In this document: in pieces, positions 1 through 4,645 of the stretch
How the letters are laid out: each line of letters opens with the position of its first letter
Numbering within the stretch: the first letter of the stretch is position 1
Source of the DNA: Nitrososphaeria archaeon
Lineage (GTDB): Archaea > Thermoproteota > Nitrososphaeria > Geothermarchaeales > JDFR-13
NCBI GenBank assembly: GCA_027000765.1
Contig: JALTNJ010000107.1
Span: 1 to 5,613, forward strand
DNA length: 5,613 nt
Direction of reading: 5' to 3'
Notes under the pieces: generated by a model
Database searches by the model: none
Told to the model about the DNA's origin: nothing
Seen by the model: the letters and a program-made list of their open reading frames with translations, nothing else
Position numbers and translations under genes: made by a program

Positions 1-107
1 AACCATGTTACTTCTCCCCAGTCGATATATTTAGATAAATGAAGATCCCTAGTCACATGTCCAAGTCCAACGCTTGAAGATGCATAGAGGATTTTAGGTC
101 TAGACAT
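1..107 (-). CDS. N-terminal fragment of a GT-B (MurG/GT28-like) glycosyltransferase
   Basis: Partial gene, cut by the left edge; only the first 35 codons are present. It reads from the ATG at 107-105. Residues 5-9 (KILYA) form a hydrophobic first beta strand. It is followed by SSVGLGHVTRD at residues 11-21, the glycine-rich G-x-G-H loop found at the start of GT-B glycosyltransferases related to MurG and to UDP-GlcNAc:LPS GlcNAc transferases. The last visible residues, EVTW, would be the second strand of the Rossmann-like domain. These enzymes move a sugar from a nucleotide-sugar donor to a lipid, glycan or small acceptor, usually at the cytoplasmic face of the membrane; the acceptor cannot be told here. 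An in-frame TAG eight codons upstream of the ATG excludes a much longer N-terminus. It diverges from the thiouridine synthetase gene and probably has its own near-leaderless promoter. The family call rests on a short stretch, so it is moderate. Confidence 0.7.
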   Translation of the reverse strand, partial: MSRPKILYASSSVGLGHVTRDLHLSKYIDWGEVTW

Positions 108-133
108 TGGAATAATACAAATATCCTATTCCC

Positions 134-147
134 TATTTATTTTTTAA
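134..147 (-). promoter_or_regulatory. Putative TATA box of the glycosyltransferase gene
   Basis: Read on the minus strand this is an A/T run, TTAAAAAATAAATA, centred near 140. That is about 33 bp upstream of the ATG at 107. An archaeal TATA box sits about 26 bp before the transcription start, which would put the start near 113 and leave a leader of roughly six bases. No Shine-Dalgarno motif lies before this ATG, which fits a near-leaderless transcript. The region is A/T-rich throughout, so the exact box is uncertain. Confidence 0.4.
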
Positions 148-165
148 CATTGTTAATAGACAATA

Positions 166-174
166 CTTTATTTA
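166..174 (+). promoter_or_regulatory. Putative TATA box of the thiouridine synthetase gene
   Basis: CTTTATTTA resembles a crenarchaeal TATA element. A start 26 bp downstream of its centre falls near 196, giving a leader of about 15 bases that would just include the Shine-Dalgarno-like AGGGGT at 198-203. Together with the opposing box at 134-147 it makes the 108-211 gap a divergent promoter region. Confidence 0.35.
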
Positions 175-197
175 GGTACCTAATTGGGTATTGTTTC

Positions 198-203
198 AGG
201 GGT
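198..203 (+). promoter_or_regulatory. Ribosome binding site supporting the ATG at 212
   Basis: AGGGGT is complementary in part to the 3' end of archaeal 16S rRNA (CACCUCCU) and ends eight bases before the ATG at 212. This supports that start, which also places the N-terminal zinc-finger cysteines at residues 5 and 8, as expected for the family. Confidence 0.5.
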
Positions 204-211
204 AGATAGAG

Positions 212-1141
212 ATGCCTAAATACTGTAGACGTTGTAGAGTGAACAAGGCAGACGTGTATCTAACATACTCTAGAGAATATCTCTGCCTAGACTGTTTCAA
301 TAAATTCTTCGAGAATAGGGTTAAGAAGACCGTGGAGAAGTATAGGATGTTTAAGGGAGACGTGATTGGAGTGGGGCTGAGTGGTGGAAAGGATAGCGCC
401 GCCCTCCTATATAGCCTTAGGAAGCTATATCCTGAGAAGAAGTTGGTGGCTATACATCTATATCATGGTATTGGAGAATACTCTAGGGATAGTTATGAGC
501 AGGCTAGGAAGCTGAGTGAGATGCTGGACGTGGAGCTCCATGTCTTCGATTACAAGAAGAAGCTGGGCATCATCATACCTGATGTAGAGTATACCCGGTA
601 TAAGAATAAGGTCTGTTCAGTATGTGGGATTATACGTAGATGGGCATTATCTAGGGCGGCTAAGGAAGTCGGTGTAGATGTATTGGCGACAGGCCATAAC
701 CTTGATGACTTGGTTGAGGTAATGCTAAACCTATTTATTACTGGTGAGTTTGATCAGCTTAGGAGGCTTAAACCCGTACTGCCTCCAGAGCATCCGTCTC
801 AGGTCTGGAAAGTCAAGCCCCTGTTTAGGAGCCCAGAGATGGACAACTTTTTCTACGCTATGTACAACGATCTCCCTGTTAAACGGGTCAGCTGTCCATA
901 TTATAATACGGCGAGGTCCATAAGGAGAAAGAGGCTTTTAGACGAGTGGGAGAAGGTGGAGAGAAACATAAAGTTCCAGCTCCTCTCAACGTTTACTAAA
1001 AAGCTTATGCCTCTCATTGATAAAAAGGAGGATCTCCCCTATAAAACCTGCCAAGTATGCGGTGGACCTAGTATGGGTGAAGTATGTTCAGCATGTAGAA
1101 GGATATCCATGATAAAGGAAGCTCTAGAGAAAAAAAATTGA
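212..1141 (+). CDS. ttuA: tRNA 2-thiouridine synthetase, TtuA/Ncs6 family
   Basis: A 309-residue PP-loop ATP pyrophosphatase that adenylates a tRNA uridine and replaces its C2 oxygen with sulfur. TtuA acts on U54 in the T loop, a modification that stabilises tRNA in thermophiles; the related Ncs6/NcsA acts on U34. The visible layout is complete. An N-terminal zinc ribbon uses C5, C8, C25 and C28. The PP-loop SGGKDS is at residues 57-62. C135 and C138 (CSVC) together with C228 (in SCPYY) match the three cysteines that hold the catalytic [4Fe-4S] cluster in TtuA. GHNLDD at 161-166 is the second nucleotide-site motif. A C-terminal zinc ribbon uses C280, C283, C292 and C295. Length is normal for the family. 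The CPY context of C228 favours TtuA over Ncs6, but this is a judgement from memory. The sulfur-carrier partner (TtuB/SAMP-like) is not in the window. The gene stands alone, with a non-coding gap of 209 bp downstream. It ends in an A8 run just before TGA. Confidence 0.9.
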   Translation: MPKYCRRCRVNKADVYLTYSREYLCLDCFNKFFENRVKKTVEKYRMFKGDVIGVGLSGGKDSAALLYSLRKLYPEKKLVAIHLYHGIGEYSRDSYEQARKLSEMLDVELHVFDYKKKLGIIIPDVEYTRYKNKVCSVCGIIRRWALSRAAKEVGVDVLATGHNLDDLVEVMLNLFITGEFDQLRRLKPVLPPEHPSQVWKVKPLFRSPEMDNFFYAMYNDLPVKRVSCPYYNTARSIRRKRLLDEWEKVERNIKFQLLSTFTKKLMPLIDKKEDLPYKTCQVCGGPSMGEVCSACRRISMIKEALEKKN

Positions 1142-1178
1142 AAGATCTATGTAAGATACTTATCTATACCTATCTTCC

Positions 1179-1209
1179 TAATACTAGTCTAAAATTCCTT
1201 CTAGTATTA
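1179..1209. repeat. Inverted repeat 1: 9-bp arms, 13-base loop
   Basis: The arms TAATACTAG (1179-1187) and CTAGTATTA (1201-1209) are perfectly complementary and flank a 13-base loop. It lies 38 bp past the stop of the thiouridine synthetase gene. It could be a 3' hairpin of that transcript or a dimer-binding operator for the downstream transporter gene. Its right arm shares four bases with inverted repeat 2, so the two RNA hairpins could not form fully at once. Confidence 0.5.
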
Positions 1210-1236
1210 TCCAATCTCCCAGAAATGATGGATAAT
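1206..1236. repeat. Inverted repeat 2: 8-bp arms, 15-base loop, overlapping repeat 1
   Basis: The arms ATTATCCA (1206-1213) and TGGATAAT (1229-1236) are perfectly complementary around a 15-base loop. The left arm overlaps the right arm of repeat 1 at 1206-1209. A tandem ATCAAAG ATCAAAG (1235-1248) follows directly. The sequence is A/T-rich, so some chance pairing is expected, but two perfect repeats sharing an arm is more than usual for a gap this short. Confidence 0.4.
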
Positions 1237-1262
1237 CAAAGATCAAAGTATCTAGGACAATT

Positions 1263-1277
1263 GAAAAATTATATTAA
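1263..1277 (+). promoter_or_regulatory. Putative BRE and TATA box of the DMT transporter gene
   Basis: GAAAAA (1263-1268), a purine-rich BRE-like stretch, is followed by TTATATTAA (1269-1277). Transcription would start near 1299, leaving a leader of about 52 bases that holds the mini-ORF at 1313-1345 and both purine-rich Shine-Dalgarno candidates. A second TATA-like element, CTATATTT at 1284-1291, would instead start transcription near 1313-1314. Sequence alone does not decide between them. Confidence 0.4.
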
Positions 1278-1286
1278 CCATAGCTA

Positions 1287-1300
1287 TATTTCTTTCTTTA
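1287..1300 (+). terminator. T-rich tract, possible terminator of the upstream transcript
   Basis: TATTTCTTTCTTTA is a pyrimidine/T-rich run on the plus strand. Archaeal RNA polymerase can terminate at such tracts without a hairpin. It lies 146 bp after the thiouridine synthetase stop and overlaps the promoter candidates of the next gene. Weak evidence. Confidence 0.2.
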
Positions 1301-1312
1301 ATTCAAGTAACC

Positions 1313-1345
1313 ATGGAAGTCTTTGAAGGAGGCGGTCGGAGATAG
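1313..1345 (+). other. Ten-codon mini-ORF in the transporter leader
   Basis: ATG at 1313 opens a ten-codon frame (MEVFEGGGRR) that ends at two consecutive TAG codons, 1343-1345 and 1346-1348, two bases before the transporter ATG at 1351. The frame is out of phase with the transporter. The CTATATTT at 1284-1291 lies at the right distance for a leaderless transcript starting at about this ATG. It could be a translated leader that couples to the transporter start, or chance. There is no evidence that the peptide is made. Confidence 0.2.
1338..1341 (+). promoter_or_regulatory. Likely ribosome binding site of the transporter
   Basis: GGAG at 1338-1341 lies nine bases before the ATG at 1351, an acceptable spacing. 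A stronger match, AGGAGG at 1327-1332, is 18 bases away from that ATG, which is too far for normal use. No in-frame ATG, GTG or TTG occurs between the two, so the ATG at 1351 remains the best start. Confidence 0.4.
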
Positions 1346-1350
1346 TAGCC

Positions 1351-2238
1351 ATGGAGCCGTTGTATATAGGTGCATTATTCGCATTTTCAGCAGCTATATT
1401 TTTCTCCCTAAGCAGTGTAGCCACTAGGAGAGGTGTTCTACATGGATATGTATATTCCACTGTATTAATATCGATTTTAATCGGTATTCCCATGTATCTC
1501 CTCGCTGCTCTATTATTTCATGAGATAGATAATATCCCCATGTTAACTCTACAGACTATTATCCCGTTTATTCTCGCTGGGATAATTCATTTTGTAATAG
1601 GTAGATACATCCTATATTCCTCAGTACATTACATAGGAGCATCGTCTACGATGCCTATAGTCGCTACAAGCAATGTATTCTCAGCGTTTATCGCAATACC
1701 TATTTTAAGGGAGACCGTTACTCCGTTTAAGGTTCTCGGCCTAGTAACCGCCGCAATTGGGATAGGGCTCATAGCCTCTATGAGCCTCAATATAAAAGGG
1801 TTTAAGAAAGGAGTTATACTAGCATTTTCATCCGCTTTGGTGTTTGCGTCCTCCGCTTTGATCGTGAGATATGGGCTGATCGTATTTAACTCTCCAATAC
1901 TAGGTGTACTAATCTCTTATTTATCTGCCTTACCGGTATACATCTCCCTATTATCCACTCAGGTTATGCGTAGGGAGATGAACAACATCCCGCGTAAAAC
2001 CCTCACTTATATACTTATCTCAGGGGTCCTCGTAAACTTTGGACAGCTATTCAGGTATCTGGCACTCAACTTGATAGAGGTTAGCGTCGCCTCACCATTA
2101 ATATCTACAATCCCGATACTGACAATCATATTCTCATATCTAATAAACAGGGATATTGAGATAATCAACATCAGAAACTTCCTAGCGTCGATCATAATAT
2201 TTATAGGAATAATTCTCGTAATTATGGGCTCAACATAA
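1351..2238 (+). CDS. EamA/DMT-superfamily transporter, ten helices
   Basis: A 295-residue integral membrane protein of the drug/metabolite transporter superfamily, which moves small metabolites such as amino acids, purines or nucleotide sugars across the cytoplasmic membrane. Its substrate cannot be read from sequence. It shows the two-fold EamA repeat: about five hydrophobic segments in residues 4-147 and five in 153-293 (near 4-22, 36-57, 66-86, 95-118, 127-147, 153-173, 182-203, 218-236, 243-264, 276-293). The first repeat carries typical EamA signatures: GRYILYSSVHYIGASSTMPI at 84-103, then LRETVTPFKVLG at 119-130. The second repeat has the matching FRYLALNLIEVSVASPL at 234-250 and an RD (267-268) where the first has RE. 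Loops with positive charge, such as TRR (25-27) and KGFKK (149-153), fit an inside location. Length is standard and the start lies four residues before helix 1, as usual. It converges on the aminotransferase gene with a 34-bp gap. Confidence 0.88.
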   Translation: MEPLYIGALFAFSAAIFFSLSSVATRRGVLHGYVYSTVLISILIGIPMYLLAALLFHEIDNIPMLTLQTIIPFILAGIIHFVIGRYILYSSVHYIGASSTMPIVATSNVFSAFIAIPILRETVTPFKVLGLVTAAIGIGLIASMSLNIKGFKKGVILAFSSALVFASSALIVRYGLIVFNSPILGVLISYLSALPVYISLLSTQVMRREMNNIPRKTLTYILISGVLVNFGQLFRYLALNLIEVSVASPLISTIPILTIIFSYLINRDIEIINIRNFLASIIIFIGIILVIMGST

Positions 2239-2272
2239 TTAAAATTAGGGTGTAGGGGCCCCCTCTTAGCAT
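2239..2272. terminator. Convergent gap with GGGGCCCC palindrome
   Basis: This 34-bp gap separates the stops of two convergent genes. It contains GGGGCCCC (2255-2262), a perfect self-complementary octamer in otherwise A/T-rich surroundings, followed on the plus strand by CCTCTTA. Both transcripts must end around here. There is no long T tract and the palindrome has no loop, so the mechanism of termination is not clear. Confidence 0.25.
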
Positions 2273-3385
2273 CTATTTATTCATTAGTTTCTCTAAGCTT
2301 CTTCTCAAGGCATATATTGTTGGAACGACGAACCTTTCTCTAGCCGTATATCCCATGTGGCCAATTCTGATGCCATTTATCTTGATAAGCCACGTAGAGG
2401 ATATCAGTATTCCATATTCCTCCCTAATATTCTTGATAACGTCAACGAAGTTGACATCTTTAGGCAACTCTGCTACAGTCACTGTTGGACTGGCGCAGTC
2501 TTCATCTGGTATGAGCTTCAGCCCCATACCAGTAACCTCTTGTTTAACTAATGCTGAAATCCTGTAGTGACGTTTCTCTACATTTTTAATGCCTTCCTCC
2601 AAAACTATGTCAGCGGCTTTCTCAAGGGCTATAACTAGGGGGGTCGATATGGATATAGGATATGGATGCATAGGCCATAGGTCTATATAGTGTCTCCACA
2701 TACCTAAATCTAGGGCAAATGACTTTGGTTTACGTCTCTTAAGATCGGAATAATCCCATAGCCTCTCGCTAACCATGAATGGAACCACGCCATTGATAGC
2801 ACCAAGTGCCTTTGAAGAATATCCTATACATAAATCAACATTCCACTCATCACATTTTAATTCCAACGCACCATATGATGAGATTGCATCTACAAAGAAG
2901 AACGTATCCTCTGGTATAATGCTTGATATCTCCCCAATGTCCTCCAAGACACCTGTTGAGGTCTCGTTATGTACAACCATAACCGCCTTCGGCTTAATGG
3001 CTTTAATAGCGTACTCCACCTCCTTCAAATCAGCCCTTTCCCCATATTTATCTGGAGCCACCTGATATGTCTTTGCACCATGTATCTCTGCAATCTCCCT
3101 AAACCTGTCTATGAAGAACCCTTTGTTTATCACTAGAAAATTATCTCCAGGCTCGAGAACCGTACTTATACCCATCTCAACGACGGAAGTCCCTGCCCCT
3201 GGATATATATGTACCTGTTGCTTAGTACCGAATAGCTTCTTAAGCTTATCGATCGCCCTAAAATATATCTTTACCCACTCATCTCCATAGTGTGCCATGA
3301 CCTTAGACGTTAGGCTCATCTGCGCCTCAGGATAGGGCTCGACAGGACCAGGGATCATTAGAAAAGGAGGGTCATACTCAGTCAT
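2273..3385 (-). CDS. Class V PLP aminotransferase (serine-pyruvate/alanine-glyoxylate type)
   Basis: A 370-residue fold-type I PLP enzyme of aminotransferase class V, close in layout to alanine-glyoxylate, serine-glyoxylate and archaeal aspartate aminotransferases. It would move an amino group between an amino acid and a 2-oxo acid in the cytoplasm. Visible markers: the N-terminal PGPVEP at 12-17; YPGAGTSVVE at 61-70, the phosphate-binding turn; HNETSTG at 139-145; VDAISS at 165-170, with D166 pairing with the pyridine nitrogen; K192 in GYSSKAL as the Schiff-base lysine; and R340 in IRIGHMG as the carboxylate-binding arginine. The lysine site reads SSK with AINGVV after it, where the family usually has SQK and PPG, so substrate may differ from the standard enzymes. 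No Shine-Dalgarno motif precedes the ATG; upstream is A/T-rich. It follows the dehydrogenase gene on the same strand after 66 bp, but a hairpin at 3441-3470 lies between them, so co-transcription is uncertain. Confidence 0.85.
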   Translation of the reverse strand: MTEYDPPFLMIPGPVEPYPEAQMSLTSKVMAHYGDEWVKIYFRAIDKLKKLFGTKQQVHIYPGAGTSVVEMGISTVLEPGDNFLVINKGFFIDRFREIAEIHGAKTYQVAPDKYGERADLKEVEYAIKAIKPKAVMVVHNETSTGVLEDIGEISSIIPEDTFFFVDAISSYGALELKCDEWNVDLCIGYSSKALGAINGVVPFMVSERLWDYSDLKRRKPKSFALDLGMWRHYIDLWPMHPYPISISTPLVIALEKAADIVLEEGIKNVEKRHYRISALVKQEVTGMGLKLIPDEDCASPTVTVAELPKDVNFVDVIKNIREEYGILISSTWLIKINGIRIGHMGYTARERFVVPTIYALRRSLEKLMNK

Positions 3386-3419
3386 TTTAAATCAAATTAA
3401 ATAAATATGGTTACAACCC

Positions 3420-3440
3420 TTAATAAGGTAAATTATAACT
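3420..3440 (-). promoter_or_regulatory. Possible promoter of the aminotransferase gene
   Basis: Read on the minus strand this stretch holds TATAATTTA, then CCTTATTAA closer to the gene. The first would start transcription about 22 bases and the second about 12 bases before the ATG at 3385. Either gives a short leader without a Shine-Dalgarno motif. A third A/T run at 3397-3408 lies too close to the ATG to act as a TATA box for it. Confidence 0.3.
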
Positions 3441-3470
3441 GGTGGAGAGCATTAGCTGATCCTCTCCACC
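3441..3470 (-). terminator. Strong hairpin straddling the dehydrogenase stop codon
   Basis: GGTGGAGAG (3441-3449) and CTCTCCACC (3462-3470) are perfect inverted repeats of nine bases around a 12-base loop. Past a C-C mismatch the loop can close by a few further pairs (3451-3454 with 3457-3460). The stop codon TAA (3454-3452) lies in the loop, and the last codons of the dehydrogenase form one arm. On the minus strand the hairpin is followed by AGTTATAATTTACC, which is A/T-rich but not a pure T tract. It could end the dehydrogenase transcript, protect its 3' end, or separate it from the aminotransferase message. Confidence 0.5.
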
Positions 3471-4558
3471 TTAATACCCATCTTATCCATATACTCCATA
3501 AACCTGCTGCAGAGCTTCTCATCCATACCAACATATTCAGGTGGATATATTCCAGTTGATTGGAGTTCACCGTGATAACCGAGTAGAGTCATTGCAACAG
3601 CTGTACTACCCGTTACAATTGACATGCCTGAAAACCTCTTCTCTTCATCGAAGGACTGTTGGAGTAGATACTCCCGTTTTTCACCATCTTTTTCACCGAT
3701 GATATATAGTATGACTCTATCCCTAAACCTATTCTCCATATACGTCTCCAGAGCTTCTGCAAGAACCTCGATAGGCTTAACATACGTGTCCCCTACCTCT
3801 ATCTCTCGGTAACTAAGTAGGCCAAGCCATTTCAAGAATCTCATGAGAAATATATGCCCTTTATATCTTAGAGTCATCTCCCTCATGTTAGGAACGTGTG
3901 ACATAGTTCTCAGTAGACTCCTTAGACCGTCACTTATGAAATACTCCATCTCACCAACTCTAGGGATATTTATCACTCCAGTGGCTTCAAGCGGGTCAAC
4001 TTCAGTAACCTCTCCATCTACAATTATCCTTGCGGGTCTCGTATACTCTTCAAGGAGATCCATTGGAGACCAGGTTAAAGCCATGCCCAAATACTCGTCG
4101 GGCTTATAAGATACTCCTCCAACATATATCTCTATCTTATCTGCACCGCTTAACTCCCTATCTAACTGAGCCGCTATAACATTTGACAATCCTGGAGCTA
4201 CTCCTGCATCTGGCATGTATAAGACACTTTGTTTCTCAGCGATCTCCCCAAGTCTCCACATATCCTGGGGATAAAAGGATATGTCAATCACATTCTTACC
4301 AGCCTCAAGGATGTTTACCAACCCCTTGTATGCAATAGAACCTGGTAATGCAGTTAAAACCCAGTCCACGTCATCTGCCACTCTATGAATATCCTCCTTA
4401 TCCAGAACATTAACTACTCTCGTCTCAAAATTGTCTTCGAAATACTTCAGCTTCTCACGATCAATGTCTGCAACAGCTAGCTCGACACCGGCTTCCCTAA
4501 GTTTATCAGCCATATATACACCTATCCTTCCAGCTCCAACCAATAGTATGTCAACCAT
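3452..4558 (-). CDS. Saccharopine dehydrogenase-family enzyme, lysine 6-dehydrogenase-like
   Basis: A 368-residue NAD(P)-dependent oxidoreductase of the saccharopine dehydrogenase/carboxynorspermidine synthase fold. Counting from the ATG at 4558, VGAGRIG at 7-13 is the dinucleotide-binding loop, with an acidic strand end (VADID, 29-33) that favours NAD over NADP. PDAGVAPGLSN at 116-126 is the family hallmark. YVGG (145-148), WSPMDLLEEYTRPA (163-176), LRYKGH (230-235) and GIYPPE (336-341) follow in the order I recall from lysine 6-dehydrogenase, which oxidatively deaminates lysine to allysine. Saccharopine or another amine substrate is equally possible. A longer frame begins at GTG 4570, but the TATA box at 4582-4590 puts transcription start near 4560, so the ATG at 4558 is preferred. 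The gene diverges from the aldo/keto reductase and precedes the aminotransferase. Family confidence is high; exact substrate is unknown. Confidence 0.85.
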   Translation of the reverse strand: MVDILLVGAGRIGVYMADKLREAGVELAVADIDREKLKYFEDNFETRVVNVLDKEDIHRVADDVDWVLTALPGSIAYKGLVNILEAGKNVIDISFYPQDMWRLGEIAEKQSVLYMPDAGVAPGLSNVIAAQLDRELSGADKIEIYVGGVSYKPDEYLGMALTWSPMDLLEEYTRPARIIVDGEVTEVDPLEATGVINIPRVGEMEYFISDGLRSLLRTMSHVPNMREMTLRYKGHIFLMRFLKWLGLLSYREIEVGDTYVKPIEVLAEALETYMENRFRDRVILYIIGEKDGEKREYLLQQSFDEEKRFSGMSIVTGSTAVAMTLLGYHGELQSTGIYPPEYVGMDEKLCSRFMEYMDKMGIKVERIS

Positions 4559-4581
4559 AGAAACCACCACATAGTAAAGCA

Positions 4582-4590
4582 GGTATAAAA
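4582..4590 (-). promoter_or_regulatory. TATA box of the dehydrogenase gene
   Basis: TTTTATACC on the minus strand (GGTATAAAA on the plus) is centred near 4586. A start 26 bp downstream falls near 4560, two bases before the ATG at 4558. This predicts a near-leaderless message and argues against the GTG at 4570, which would lie upstream of the transcript. Confidence 0.5.
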
Positions 4591-4611
4591 TATCTTATTA
4601 TCACAATGGGA

Positions 4612-4624
4612 TATAATATAATAG
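4612..4624 (+). promoter_or_regulatory. Possible TATA region of the aldo/keto reductase gene
   Basis: TATAATATAATAG could act as a TATA box, but it would start transcription near 4642-4644, after the Shine-Dalgarno motif at 4634. The TATAAAATA at 4584-4592, which overlaps the box of the opposite gene, would instead start near 4614 and give a 30-base leader that includes the Shine-Dalgarno motif. The second option fits better with a TTG start that needs a ribosome binding site. Confidence 0.3.
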
Positions 4625-4633
4625 AAGTTTATT

Positions 4634-4640
4634 AGGTGGT
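4634..4640 (+). promoter_or_regulatory. Ribosome binding site deciding the TTG start
   Basis: AGGTGGT at 4634-4640 contains AGGTG, complementary to the 16S rRNA 3' end, and ends five bases before the TTG at 4646. It supports that start over the in-frame ATG at 4676, which would remove the conserved first beta hairpin of the enzyme. Confidence 0.6.
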
Positions 4641-4645
4641 TCCCA

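Noticed and set aside
1221..1250. Possible C/D box RNA, because AATGATGG resembles a C box
   Set aside because: The C box has a mismatch and no CTGA D box lies at a suitable distance on the same strand.
1138..1326. 62-codon plus-strand frame starting at a TTG that overlaps the thiouridine synthetase stop
   Set aside because: No Shine-Dalgarno motif, no recognisable domain, composition typical of translated A/T-rich non-coding DNA, and it contains both inverted repeats and the promoter elements of the next gene.
1284..1493. 69-codon minus-strand frame across the transporter start
   Set aside because: It overlaps a well-supported transporter N-terminus and shows no family features.
2873..2880. 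ATGATGA, a perfect C-box core, on the plus strand inside the aminotransferase gene
   Set aside because: No matching D box follows, and the bases are explained by the coding sequence on the other strand.
2775..3065. 96-codon plus-strand frame antisense to the aminotransferase
   Set aside because: It is the reverse reading of a strongly conserved enzyme; the protein is low in structure and matches no family I know.
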